64,000 nucleotides of DNA. It comes from Adineta vaga (taxonomy: Eukaryota > Rotifera). Below the pieces are notes generated by a model, which saw only the letters and a list, made by a program, of their open reading frames with translations, searched no databases and was not told where the DNA came from. Shown in pieces: positions 11,513 through 23,323 of this stretch (the stretch's first letter is position 1; each line of letters opens with the position of its first letter). The position numbers were made by a program, and so were the translations under genes. The stretch lies in the NCBI GenBank assembly GCA_021613535.1, contig CP075495.1:3410001-3474000 (forward strand). Reading direction: 5' to 3'.

Positions 11513-12295
11513 ATGAATGAATTTTGTACTATTACACGTTACTATGGTAATCATGAAGAAGATCTCATCAAACTTTGGTATTTTATTGATCAAGCAAAAA
11601 CGTATTCGAATCGAATTCTTATTGGTGTGAATATTGAAAAAGATCGAACTGATTGTATTAGAAAATATTCTCAACAACAATCTTATCCTTCTCATATTCC
11701 AATAGAATTTATTCCAATTAAACCATGGAATGGCATATCAACATCCTTAAATATTCTTCTAAATCATATACCAATCCAACAATCATATGTTCTAATTCAA
11801 TCCATTGAAATTCAATGTACATCACAATATATTGCTCGTCTACGATCATATCTCAAGGACAATAATATACTTTGTGTTGGTGCTGTATTGGATGGTCATC
11901 AGATATTTAGTAGAGAAATCCATACGAAATATCTTCCTCTTTGTGGTGATACAAGTCCATGGAACACATTAGCAATTTGGAATTTAGAAAAATTACGTCG
12001 AACAGGTTTTCCATTATGTGCTGATCTTGTAAATCCATCAGGTATGGAAGATGCTGTTACTATTGCTTTACAACAGAAATTATTTGGTGGAATGAAAAAA
12101 AATCGTGCGTTACTAATTCATTTTAATGAGAATGTTCCCTGGTCTGTTCAATTTGAATATGATCAAAAGCGATATTTAAAACATCAAATGAAAATGAGCT
12201 CAAAAAATAGTCGAACTGAAGAATTATTACAAATTTTAGAAATATCGAATAATGATCAAGTAGGTACCGAATATATTAATGACCAAGTATGTTAG
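11513..12295 (+). CDS. Single-exon GT-A-fold glycosyltransferase-like protein
   Basis: An intronless 260-residue frame stands among intron-rich neighbours. It has no signal peptide or membrane span. The order of elements suggests a GT-A type fold: an N-terminal strand/helix part (NRILIGVNIEKD), a middle part (FIPIKPWNGISTSLNILLNH, SYVLIQSIEIQC) where a nucleotide-sugar site would sit, and a conserved-looking C-terminal block (TSPWNTLAIWNLEKLRRTGF, then PSGMEDAVTIALQQKLFG). I associate this block with uncharacterised glycosyltransferase-like proteins of algae, protists and bacteria. No clear DXD motif is visible, so activity is unproven. It begins 138 bases after the zinc-knuckle gene. The lack of introns makes horizontal acquisition possible. 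Confidence 0.6.
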   Translation: MNEFCTITRYYGNHEEDLIKLWYFIDQAKTYSNRILIGVNIEKDRTDCIRKYSQQQSYPSHIPIEFIPIKPWNGISTSLNILLNHIPIQQSYVLIQSIEIQCTSQYIARLRSYLKDNNILCVGAVLDGHQIFSREIHTKYLPLCGDTSPWNTLAIWNLEKLRRTGFPLCADLVNPSGMEDAVTIALQQKLFGGMKKNRALLIHFNENVPWSVQFEYDQKRYLKHQMKMSSKNSRTEELLQILEISNNDQVGTEYINDQVC

Positions 12296-12428
12296 TAAGT
12301 TGAAAAATTTCGAGAATAAATCTTTTTTTTTATGAATTTTTAATCGATAAATACATGAATAACATATAATACTAAGCAAATTGTTTTCTGTATTAATACA
12401 ATTTTATGAAAAACATACGAGAAAATTT

Positions 12429-13007
12429 TCACTCTATTTGAATAGGATTTGTTGAAAATGATAGCATTTCTTCGGAAATATAGTCTTCATTTTCAACTGA
12501 TGAAATTCTCGATAGAGTCCTACTTTCATCTGGAAACATTCGTCGCTGTTGATAATTGATAGCTGTTGTTATACACATATGACAAAGATCAAATGTAAGA
12601 AGAGAAAAATTTTCATAACAATCCATACAAAATGGAATTAAATCTTTGTTTTTAAGAATAAAATCCGTTAAATTCGTCGATAAAATTGACATACGTCTCC
12701 AACGTTGATTCGCTTCTTTAACACGTTGACGAACTAATTGATTTCTCTGTCGAGAAAAATTTGGTCGAGATGCTTTTATCATCACATCATGTTTGGAACA
12801 ATGTTTATTCGTTATATCCATATCACGAAATGTAATTGTTGAGGGTTTCATATCGGTGAATGTTTGTTGTTGTTTAGATGATAGACAAGAAAAACATGTG
12901 AAAAACAAACGAAATGAATTGATATATCGAGAATATTTCGATTGTTTAGTTCGAATTTGTGTACATGTTGAACAGGAACAATAATAAGATGTTATTATTG
13001 TGGACAT
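12429..13007 (-). CDS. Orphan Cys- and Ser-rich protein
   Basis: A single-exon frame of 192 residues starts with a Cys cluster (SYYCSCSTCTQIR) and carries further Cys pairs near residues 38-41 (FTCFSC) and 147-165 (FCMDCYEN, LCHMC). The middle is basic (RQRNQLVRQRVKEANQRWRR) and the tail acidic and Ser-rich. The paired Cys pattern could bind zinc, but no known finger is matched. It lies tail-to-tail with the GT-like gene, 133 bases apart. The codon pattern looks genuine; the function is unknown. Confidence 0.5.
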   Translation of the reverse strand: MSTIITSYYCSCSTCTQIRTKQSKYSRYINSFRLFFTCFSCLSSKQQQTFTDMKPSTITFRDMDITNKHCSKHDVMIKASRPNFSRQRNQLVRQRVKEANQRWRRMSILSTNLTDFILKNKDLIPFCMDCYENFSLLTFDLCHMCITTAINYQQRRMFPDESRTLSRISSVENEDYISEEMLSFSTNPIQIE

Positions 13008-13268
13008 TCATTCTCAAATGAATTTATCTTTCTTTTCTCATATAACATCGAATAAATGTTCTTTCCTTGAATAAACAATCAAGGTAATTTAGCGGATTAC
13101 AATAGATCAATGTTTTACTCTTTTTCTTTTACAATTAGTTTTTAAAGGTTAATCTTAATATTCAGAGAAGAATGAGAGGCGGATAGACAATTTACATTGA
13201 ACGGATATTTTGGTCAATGTTGATTAAAATCAACAAAATTATTTGTTTTTTTTTCTTTTCAATTTCAG

Positions 13269-15292
13269 ATGACTCGTTTAATGATTATTGAGTTTCTATG
13301 TTATATTTCTTTCGTTTGTATTACACTTTATCTCTTTATTTACATTCATCAACAAGTACCAGAACCATACATGGATGAATATTTTCATTTTCATCAAGCA
13401 GCAAACTATTGTTCAGGAAATTATAGACATGTAAATATTCATTATTAATCAACACTCTGGAGATATTAAAGTGATCTTTTGTTTTGTTTTATTTAAGTGG
13501 GATCCAAGTATTACAACACCACCTGGATTATATTTTGTCACACATATTTTAGAAATAATATTAAATAGTATACAAATTTTAACTCAAACATTTGGACAAT
13601 GTTCATTAGGATTAGCACGATTTACAAATGTGATTTTTATTTTAATATTACCATTTGTATTCATGAAATATCTTCAAAAGATAAAGAAAGAAGATGGACA
13701 AGTAAGTTGAGAACATTTACGAAAATGATATGTACGTCTATAATTTCTTCACTCGGAAATTCTTATAACGATATGATTTTTCAAAGAAAATGAGAACAAA
13801 TATTTGGATAATTAATTATCATAGAAAAATGAAGAATATCAATTGTATTTTAGACTTCTCTGTTATCTGGAATTTGCATCACTTGTCATCCATTAATATA
13901 TTTCTTTACATTTCTTTATTATACGGATGTTGGCTCATTATTTTTCGCCATGATTTCCTTAACAAGTCATGTTTATCATTATCATCTATATTCGGCAATG
14001 TTCTCTTTAATTGCTTTAACTTTCCGTCAGACGAATATTATTATCGTTGCTTATGAAATAGGTTTAACTATTATTGAAGAATTTCGTTCCAAATCGAAAC
14101 AAAGTCATATTCTACATGTTTATACATTACGTTCAAGTGATACAATTGATACAAAAGAATATTTTCTTGTTCTTTGGAAATATGCTCGAACAGAAATGAA
14201 ACTTATTTTAGAACTTTTACCAACAATTCTTTGGAAATGTCAATATCATTTCTATGTCATTTTATTATTTTTCATATATTTTATTAAAAATAATTATTCA
14301 ATAACACTTGGTCATCAAGAACATCATCAAATGGTATTACATTTAGCACAAATGCATTATTATGCGATATATACAGCATTCTTTGTTAGTGCTCATCTGG
14401 TAAGTCGATTAATTAAGAAATATAGATCGACGAAATACACGTGAGCATTGAAGTAGACACGTGAAATAGTACTAGAAATAAATTGTAATACGTGCAAGAC
14501 TGTACTCACAGATTTCTCATAAATATAAATTGAAGTAAGATTATGCAATGTCGTTTTCTATTCTACTCAATCAAATGTCATTCAAGTCATGTTTTAATTG
14601 TGAAGAGTTGTTGTTTGTAGAAAAAAGCTCAATAATTAAGACATCTATACTATTTCAAAAACGTGTTTATTCGTCATTTACATCAATGAGTTCTAAAAAT
14701 ATCTTCAATTTTTCTAGTTATTTTTGCTCATTAGTTCTTAGTATCGAAATGAACTTGTATAACTCTATAATTTGTTCATTTCTAGTTAACGGTAACAAAT
14801 TTTCTTCGTTTATATCATTTTCTTCGTACACATCCATTTGTTTTTCTTCTATTATTGATCTTAATCAATTTAAGTATAAAATACTACACTTATGAACATT
14901 TATTTCTTCTATCTGATAATCGTCATTATACATTTTATATTTGGTCACGTTTATTCAAACGTTATACACAATTTCGTTATTTAATAACGCCATTTTATGG
15001 TATAGCAATAATTTTACTCTACTTTCAAATTTATGATCGATCATTATTAAATATTCTTCTATTACTTATCTCCATTATATTATTAACTATATTTCAAAAA
15101 TTATTAGAATTTCGATATTTTATCTTACCATTTATTCTTCTTCGTTTAGCAATAAATGATAAGAAATCAACGAAATTATATATTGAACTTAGTCAAGCAA
15201 TTCTTTTGAATGGTATTACAATTTATATATTTTGTCATCGAACATTTATTTGGTCAACACAACCGGATATTATTCAAAGATTTATGTATTAA
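13269..15292 (+). CDS. ALG10: ALG10 alpha-1,2-glucosyltransferase
   Basis: Four exons (13269-13430, 13498-13701, 13854-14399, 14786-15292) give 472 residues, close to the human length of 473. It is a multi-span ER membrane protein. ALG10 adds the last glucose to the dolichol-linked oligosaccharide before transfer to protein. Family signatures are visible: VPEPYMDEYFHFHQA, WDPSITTPPGLYF, GHQEHHQMVLHLAQ, LLSDNRHYTFYIW, FRYFILPFILLRLA and the C-terminal QRFMY. The acceptor just before the ATG (AATTTCAG) suggests a 5' leader intron. The last intron is 386 bp, and its acceptor was chosen at 14785 because the frame after it (LTVTNFLRLYHF) links in phase to the conserved THPF...DNRHYTF block. Confidence 0.93.
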
Positions 15293-17185
15293 TGAGAATA
15301 GTTCAAGTAACTTTTGCTCTTTTTTTTTATCGAAGATATTTTTTGTTTGTTGTCAAAAGTGAACTGTGTTGTTAGGAGGAAAAAAAAGAAAAGAAAATAT
15401 CCGTTACCTACATATTCTTTTTTTCTTTCTTCTTTTCTTCTCTGGTGAGTAATTTTGTCGTCAGTCAATATTTGATTATAATGCATAGAATTTTAGTGAG
15501 TAAAAAAAAGGTGGAACGACATAAAATACTACTTGTTAAATTAACTTCATATGTACCCGTTAAAAACCTTGTCTCGATATGTTCGTTGCCAATTTTTCAC
15601 AATCAATAATGTTTATATTATTATTGACGTTTTCCTTTCTCATTCTTCTTCATTTTTTCTGCATGTGCGTACGTGCCTCTATGTTTATCAAGAGAATAGA
15701 GAGGCGCTACTTAATCATATCTTCGAATTACTTGTTATTCTTATTCTAACGAGATAGTTTATTTTATGTATTAATTAAAGAAATCTATTCGAGTTTCATC
15801 GATGTAAGTTAATGAGTAAGAGGAGAGAGATTCACGTGATCTCTTGGCTTTTCTTCTGTGTTAGAAAGTTCGTAACGATCTTCCGGAGAATTTCTTCTAT
15901 TAAAAGATGTAATTATGTATAATTTTTCTTTGATTCTCGATTTTGTCATCTATTCTGTTTAGTCTAACTAAGAGCGTCATCGAGAGAAAAAACGCCGACT
16001 GCTATAAAATGAGTGCATTGAGAACGGAAGAAAGAGATACAGAATGAAAAAAAAGAAAAAAAAGAAAGAAGCACAGATTCTTCGACCTTGTGCTATAAAT
16101 AATGGTGTGCAGCCACCCAGGATTTCTCTCATTCTCTCTATAGAGAGCATTTTGCTTTTCTTTGCCTCTTTTTTGAAGCTGCATGTTCGTCTACGCATGT
16201 ATAAGAGGGAGAGAGAGAACGAGCGAGGGAGAAAAGACGCAGTGTATTTTAGTTTATATGTTTGTTTTGTATGCATGTTATGTGTAGTCTTTGTGTTGCA
16301 CGTCAATGTACACATGAACTTAATCGACTTCATTCGATAGAAGACCTGTACCGGTAAATAGAATTGAAAACTTTTGAAATTTGATGGCCTTGTCTTTTTT
16401 AATTGAATAAATAAAAAATTAATGTTCCAATTTTAGAAAATATAGAAAAAAGTCGAGTTCGGTAGCATTTCTATCTCGTCTATTTTTCTTCTTTTTCATT
16501 ATTTTGAGCTAAGAATAGACAGTAGTAAGTGGACATTTACGCATCATTTTTAAGAGTTTATAACTATTATTTTTTCAGTAAATGTAAGCAATTTATCAGT
16601 ATAATAGACAGAATTTTTTGTTGATTTTATCTTATTTATTTCAGAGCACGTTCATATTAAGTAATAGAATCAAATTTTATTCGATCTAATCTTCTAGATA
16701 ATGTATAAATCAAGCATTGCTTATTATTCAACAGAAAATATTCAATTTTTCACGCCACCAGGCCAAAAGATTATATAACTAACGAATGAAGCTACTAATA
16801 CAAAAAATGTCCTCAAACGTATGATATATACATAGACAAACAATAGTATCTCTCACTATGACCTTTTTCTCTCGTATTGTCTTCTGTTTTTTCCTTTTCT
16901 TCGTGTCCTTTTCTTCATATGTATACTCACGCGCTCGCATTTTTGAGTGAAGTAAGTATGAAACTGTCCTTTTTTCTTTCTCTTTGACGATGAATTCATA
17001 ACTATGATGGAGAAAAAGAAATTCCTTACTTCCTTTAGAATACATTTTACAAAAAAATAAAAGAGAAAGAAAGATAATTTTACTATCTACAGGTTTCTGT
17101 TTTTATTCTAGATAAATTAAAAATGAACAGAATATTCTAACATTCAAAACAACAACAACAACAACAACAACGAGAAGAAAAGATT
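15293..17185. other. Gap before nuclear receptor gene
   Basis: AT-rich, with poly-T and poly-A runs and GA tracts (about 16205-16235). Several short open frames on both strands come from low-complexity sequence. The last part, ending in an AAC repeat, is the probable leader of the nuclear receptor gene. Confidence 0.5.
17148..17171 (+). repeat. (AAC)8 microsatellite
   Basis: Eight tandem AAC units lie 14 bases upstream of the nuclear receptor ATG, probably in its 5' leader. Confidence 0.9.
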
Positions 17186-19407
17186 ATGAACAGTAGTACA
17201 AGTGATATAAATTCATCAATGATCGAAATCGATAGTAATGATGATGAAAAATCGAAAAATAGTAGTGGTGGTAGTGATCAATACGATGAGTTGAATACAA
17301 TGGATCAACAAAATCGAGCACATATATCTCGATCAAGTATTGCGAGCAGTAGTAGTACAAGTCTATCAAATAGTGGAAGCAAACGTCAAAAAGATATTTC
17401 ACCGTGTTATGTATGTGGAGCAAAAGCACATGGTTATAATTTTGATCAAAGTAAAAAAGGTTTTTGAAAAGAAAAAGAAAGAAAACGATTGATTTCTTTT
17501 AGTTACCTGTGAATCATGTAAAGCATTTTTTCGACGGAATGCTTTAAAATCTATGGTACGTATCTCACGTCGTTCATGGAATTTTGTTTTTGTTAATTTA
17601 AAATTCTGTTTTTTTTTATTAAGGATAAATTTCGATGTCGAAATAATAATAATTGTGCGATAACATCATTAACACGTAAACGATGTAAACGATGTCGATT
17701 ATCGAAATGTTTCAAAGTTGGTATGTATTATTATTGGTTTTATTGATTAAGAAAAACTCATTCATATTTCGAATTGAAATTTAGGTATGCGAAAAGAATG
17801 GATTTTAACTGATGAAGAAAAACGTTTAAAACGAAGAAAAATTGAACGTAATCGATTAATTAAACAACAAACGCACACCATTGTTCCTCAGCAAGTCAAT
17901 CAAGATTCAATTCCAGCAAATGTTCAATCAAATATACCTCTATTATCTACTACAGAAGTATGTGTTAAACACAAATCTGAATATTTTCTTTTTTTGTTTT
18001 AAATTTAGCAATCATCATTATCGAGTTCTTCATATCCAGTGTTAACAAAAGTTAACGAATCGCCTATACTTCCTTTACCAATCATGTATATTCACCGTTC
18101 ATCCGATCGACACTTATACGAACGCCAACAATGTTTATTAACAAAATTATCAGATGGATATCAAATGATATGTCAACAATATCCTCAACCACAGAAATTT
18201 GCTTATCGTAATGGATTAATCGCTGAAACAGTTGAGATGGAATCAAAACTCATGTTAGTGAAAGATCTAACACGTGAATTAACTCAAATGACAACATCAC
18301 GTTTATTATATTATTTTTCTTTAATACCAGAATTTCAATTATTAACAGAATTAGAAAAAAAATCGATACTAATAAAAAATATGTTATCCGTTTTTATGTT
18401 CCATGGAGCATTGACATATAATCCTGATAATGATACATTTGTTGATCGAACAACAGGTTCGTTGAATATTCTAGTTAAACTTTTGTTTTTTTCATTGATC
18501 TTGTTTTAGCGGATCAACCTTACGATGCGAAATACATCTTATTCGTTTATGGACCACGAGTTTATAAACATTTTATTGCATTAGCAACCAAATTAACTTC
18601 TGTTACTTATCAATCACCACATGATAAAGAATCTGATGAACGTGCACATACAATATTTCTATTGTTGATGATTGTCCTTTTATTTTCGGATGGATTCGAA
18701 GCAGAATTTAATCTATCTTCTTATGAAAAAGGATCACAAAAGGCAATGGAAAATGAATCATCATCATCATCATCATCATCATCGTCATCATCATCTTCGT
18801 CATTACCTTCCTCATCACCAATATCGAAATTAAATGAGAAATTAAGTAGAATTCAACAATCTTATGTAGAAATAGCATGTCGATATTTACGTGATGCTTT
18901 TGGTTTAACAGTTGGACGACGAATGTTTCAAAATCTCCTACCATTATTATTTGGTAAATAGGTTTCTATTCGTCTTTCTATTCAATTCTATATTCATTTG
19001 AGATGTACAGACAATCTTATCAAAGGTTTTTTTTTCTATTAATAGAGCTTCAAAAACTTTGTTCTACATTAGCACATGTGAATCTATGTGAATTAGCTGA
19101 AGAAGATGATCGATCATCTTCATCAAGACCAGTGACAGTTTCAAGTCGTGAATCATTGACTTCTGAACATTCAACAACTCAATTACCTTCATCCCATTTT
19201 AATTCAACAATGATTAGTGGTACATCTCATTTGAATGAATTACAAAAAGAAAATCGTGCACCATCACCATCATCTACACTTCTAACAACAGGTCGTTCGC
19301 CACTATCAACTAATAATTTATCAACAGCAGTACCATCATCATCATCACCATCATCGACTTCACCTACTGTTCTTTCATATACTGTATCAACTATTGAAAA
19401 TTATTAA
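17186..19407 (+). CDS. HR96-like nuclear receptor (NR1J type)
   Basis: Seven exons (17186-17450, 17503-17555, 17624-17720, 17785-17957, 18009-18456, 18510-18953, 19046-19407) give about 613 residues. The N-terminus is Ser/Asp-rich. The two-finger DNA-binding domain starts near residue 73: CYVCGAKAHGYNFDQ, then CESCKAFFRRNALKS with the P-box, then CAITSLTRKRCKRCRLSKC and the extension GMRKEWILTDEEKRLKRR. The ESCKA P-box and the extension match HR96/NR1J and the vertebrate VDR/PXR/CAR side of NR1I/J. The ligand-binding domain follows, with helices visible from about ELTQMTTSRLLYYFSLIPEF. It is interrupted by a 16-residue Ser run and ends in a long Ser/Thr-rich tail without an obvious AF-2 helix. 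HR96-type receptors control xenobiotic and lipid responses. The ligand here is unknown. Confidence 0.85.
18758..18802 (+). repeat. TCA/TCG repeat coding a serine run
   Basis: A TCA-rich tract inside the nuclear receptor ligand-binding domain codes about 16 consecutive serines. It lies where a loop is expected and is likely length-variable. Confidence 0.85.
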
Positions 19408-20149
19408 GTATTGAAGAGAAAAAAACATGAACGTTATCTTTTTTTTATCAATGTGATCAATTCTATCATTTTGTATACTTCGGATTTTCTCGTTTTCTTT
19501 TCATCTGTTATAGCATATCAAGTCATACATAGATATATGATTATGATAATTTCTTCTTCATTTGTCGTATAATTCTCTACATATTTATAAATATGTATGC
19601 ATACTGGCTTGTATGAGACATTCCTCGTTTCATTTCTACCTTTTCACATATGTTCCTTTTGGTTTTTCGTTTTTCGGTGTTACTGATTGTTGTTTGTCTT
19701 CGGTGTTTCGTTTGTTTTCTCTTTCTTTCAACGTTGTCTGTGTTACTGTTGAGATTAAGTTTCTATATCCTCTAGATTTTGTACTTTGTGCGCAAGTGTG
19801 CCATCTCTCTTTCTGTTTTTGGCTTGTTTCTTCTTTGTCTCCTTTTTCTTTTACAGTTTTCTTTTGTTAGTACTTTTGGCATCTGATCTAGTGCGCATTT
19901 GTATTGCACAGGTGCACATGATGTTGAAGATGAAAAGAAGGAGAAGAGTGAAAAAAAACACCAATTATTCATGAGCAAACAAAATTGAATAGCATTTTGT
20001 TGTCAAAACTAGTGAATTATAACGACAATAATGATTTAGAGTTACTAGAGATTGATAACTTTGAAAAATTATATGATTTAATTCTTGTTTAAATCGATAT
20101 ATTTATCTTTCGAGGAAGAATAGTTAAAAAATACATAAAACTAACTAGT
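19408..20149. other. Convergent gap between nuclear receptor and sirtuin
   Basis: This holds the 3' flanks of two tail-to-tail genes. It is T-rich on the plus strand, with no exon-like sequence. Short open frames at 19562-19978 are low-complexity. Confidence 0.5.
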
Positions 20150-21571
20150 TTATAAAGGATAATCATCAGATTTGGTTGTTTTTTTCCATTGTCCTATCAA
20201 TGGATTATAGAATAAAAAGAATTCATCTTCAAGTGGGATATGTTTTATATCGGTATATTTAAGCTCAAATGAAAGTTCATTGTAATGACCAAAGAAATGA
20301 AGTTGAATATCGATTGATTTTGTATTCTTTGTTGATATTTGAAATAAAAATGGCTCACGATTTATTTGTTTAATTTCTTTTCCTTCACTTTTGATTTGAA
20401 TAGTTTTAAAAAGACTAAATGGAATATCGGGTTTATCTGGATCACGACCTTCAATCAAAATTTCATCATTTTTACTATCAGATGTATGCTGGTGTGTAAT
20501 TCGTACACGTCGACGGACAATCCATGGTGGAATAGGTATTTCTAATCTTTCCATTAAACCTTGCATGATTGTATCACTAAATGCATGGATATTAACTGTA
20601 GCTAATGAATATAATGGTGTTCGTTGTAGATTACCAATGAATAATTTTTTACCACGTTTGCCAACTCGTCGTGGAACATCAGCTGCTGGTGTAACTGTTA
20701 AACTAGAACCTTGAAAAACAAAATCAATAGAAACGAATTACTTTTCTAGATAAAAACTATTCTTCATTACCAAGTACAAGGCAAAGATCAGCTTTTTCTG
20801 CATGTGTAAATGCTTTCGTTATTTCTTCTTCAGGTAAATTTTCACCAAAATTAATAATTGAATCTTTTAAATATCCACCACAATCAGGTTTATCACATCG
20901 ACGTCCTGTGAAATGATCAAGACGTCCAGCAGCTGCATCATAATCACGTAAATAGTTTGCATTACATGTTGAACACGTTTCTAAATTCATATTACCATGT
21001 AATTCAGCTAAATATTTTGGATTCATTCCACTGCGTAAATGTAACCCATCACAATTTTGTGATACTAAACATTTTAAAATTCCACGACGTTGTAATTCAA
21101 CTAATGCCCTAAATGACATAGAACAAGAAATTCTTTTCTATTAACAATAAATTATGAATTATACATATGTGTCAGTGATGGAATAGCTTTATGCATATCG
21201 TTGATCACAACAGCTTTTTTTGATCGTGATGAATTATGACTAATTGAAAGGAAGAGTGAAATGCGATTTTCAAAATAAGTTCCTCGTATAGTTACTCTCG
21301 TAATTCCCATGCACCTGGTCCAGTTGGTAGAACTGTATCCATTGAGCTACGAAAATCTGGTATGCCTGTTGAAGTAGATACTCCAGCTCCTATGAAATCG
21401 ATATACATTTGTGTATACTGAAGATCATTTGTTAAAAAACCTACCAGTAAATACAATGAAATGTTTACTGTCTTTGATCGATTGAGCTAATTGATCTAGT
21501 TTATCATCCAATTTTTGTTGATCATCAAAATATTCTTTCTTCATTTCGTTGTCTGATAATCCATGAGCCAT
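20150..21571 (-). CDS. SIRT6/7-type sirtuin deacylase
   Basis: Five exons on the minus strand (21571-21445, 21389-21296, 21239-21165, 21108-20771, 20709-20150) give 397 residues. The NAD-binding start is HFIVFTGAGVSTSTGIPDFR. The catalytic His is in ELHGN, after VSQNCDGLHLRSG. The zinc site is two Cys pairs (CSTCNANY and CDKPDC). The rest of the Rossmann part is KDSIINFGENLP, LCLVLGSSLTVTP and LFIGNLQRTPL. The QNCDGLHLRSG and NLQ..P motifs place it with SIRT6/SIRT7 (class IV), nuclear NAD-dependent deacylases of chromatin. An atypical segment after the FR (MDTVLPTGPGAWE) replaces the usual GPxGVWT. A C-terminal part of about 150 residues (from residue ~250) has no match I recognise. The nicotinamide this enzyme would release is the substrate of the nicotinamidase at 617-1642, but no physical link is implied. 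Confidence 0.9.
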
Positions 21572-22174
21572 TTTTCTTCAGAAAACAAATTGCACTCGAT
21601 GTCTTCTCAAGACGATAGAATTGACAAATGACTGCAACAAATATATGTAAAGATGCGTCATATTACTTTCGCAAGTCATTTGCAATGACACGTGTAATCT
21701 CGCTAAAACAAAAAAACTCCATCACTTGTATGAGTGTTGATGAAGTCTTAATTAAGGGAATTTTATTTATAGTTAAAAAAAATAAGAAAAAGAAAAATAA
21801 TGATGAATAATATACTATTTCTAATGAAATAATTAGAAAAGATTGAATCATAGATGGTATTACATCATAATAGAATGACTCATTTATATTTATAATTTTT
21901 GATCGACTTTTAACGCATGAGTCAAAAAGGAAAACGTCAAGGTTAAACATTGATTTGAAACTATTTTCATTGATATTTCATATGGACATGTCATTATGAA
22001 TAACTTTATTTTAGATATTCAATACGTCTTTCTTTTATAGAAACTCAATTAATTCATCTACTGTATGAATATATAATCGATTAATTCAATTTTTTCTTTT
22101 GAATAAAGATTTGAGAATAAGTATTGTGAATTGATTTATCTGAGAAAAAAACTCATATTCAAATAATTTAATAT
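21572..22174. other. Gap upstream of sirtuin gene
   Basis: Presumed 5' flank of the sirtuin gene. AT-rich, with no exon-like sequence. Confidence 0.4.
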
Positions 22175-22379
22175 TTATTCAAGTTTATCCAAAGCAGCTG
22201 GTTGAAATGTATTCTATAAAAAAAACATCTGTTCATTGAAGGAATATTTATTTTAGTACCAGAATAAAATCAACATATAGACAGTTCCAATCATGTAACC
22301 TTCAATTTCATATACAACATGTTGTTCTCCATAACTAATTTTATATCATCTGAATAGAGAATTTTCCGATTCTGCCATT
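22175..22379 (-). pseudogene. Possible small membrane-protein remnant
   Basis: On the minus strand an ATG at 22379-22377 begins MAESENSLFR, meets TGA, then continues in the same frame as YGEQHVVYEIEGYMIGTVY followed by a hydrophobic end. A further in-phase piece after a TTTATAG acceptor reads NTFQPAALDKLE and then stops at 22177-22175. Start, membrane span and clean tail suggest a small membrane protein, but the stop codon and unmatched phases leave no intact reading. I do not recognise the family. It may be a decayed copy or a gene with introns I have mis-set. Confidence 0.25.
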
Positions 22380-23323
22380 TATTAATCTAATCCCTTGTCT
22401 CCTCTTTTTTTCTTCTTCTTCTTTCTTTCTTTCTTTTCTCTCTTTGTTCTTCGTTCTTCTCGAGTTTTTCTCTCTCTCTCTCTTTTATGTGTACTAACCT
22501 CTAATATTACTATCACCATCGCTACAAGCTCTTCGTGCACACAACCTAACATGTAAGAAAGTATTCTAGGAAAGAAAAGAACACTACTATTACTACTCTT
22601 TCGAGATGATGAGTTCACAGAAATAGATGTGACATAGAAAACATACGCTTTTTCCTCGAAAGAAAGAAAAAAAAGAGAACTAGAACAAATCCATTAGATA
22701 AGAATTTTTCCTTAGAAAACATGGCACGTTCAGTCACTAGACTCGTCATCGTTTAAAAGAATTATTAATATTGACCGATTCATAAACTGTTTATTTGTTT
22801 TGAATTTATGACAAACTTTTTTATACAATTTTTGAGAATGAGATAGAATAAGAGAAGATCAAAGAATAGTGTTCTGCATCTTCTCATGTACATTGCTAAA
22901 CATGATCGCCGACAATGTGCAGCATATATGAGAAAGAAAAGTCTACATGTGACTATTGACATTTTAATACTAACGTTGTATTTGATGAGACAACATTGAT
23001 GCTATTAGATGAAAGATTGAGAGGAAGAGAACAAAAAAGGAGTTTAGAATTAAGAAATGATCGAATTTGATTTTTATAATACAAATAAGAGAAAAAAGAG
23101 CGAAAAAACAATCTCATCGATAATTCATGATTTAGCAGAAGAAAGTAGATTCACATGTTTTTTTTATTCTTTCTCTTATTTTACACATTTTTCATTTTAT
23201 GTCGTAAATATTATATATTTAAAATCAGTCGATTTAATTATTCAAAAATCTTCTCATTTCACAACTTTTTTTGCTTTCTTGTCTTTCAGTTAATCAACTA
23301 TCGTGTTCGCTATTCATTGATCT
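22380..23323. other. Gap upstream of hexosaminidase D gene
   Basis: Contains a long poly-pyrimidine block at about 22395-22490 and otherwise AT-rich sequence. I see no gene. The end is the presumed 5' flank of the hexosaminidase gene. Confidence 0.45.

Noticed and set aside
14548-14895. Open frame overlapping the last intron and exon of the ALG10 gene
   Set aside because: It is out of phase with ALG10 and Ser/Phe-rich from AT-rich intron sequence. The exon at 14786 explains the coding part.
16044-16340. Overlapping frames on both strands upstream of the nuclear receptor gene
   Set aside because: They derive from poly-A/poly-T and GA runs and show Lys- or Phe-homopolymers only.
19562-19978. 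Short frames on both strands after the nuclear receptor gene
   Set aside because: T-rich 3' flank with Phe/Cys/Ser-rich translation and no family content.
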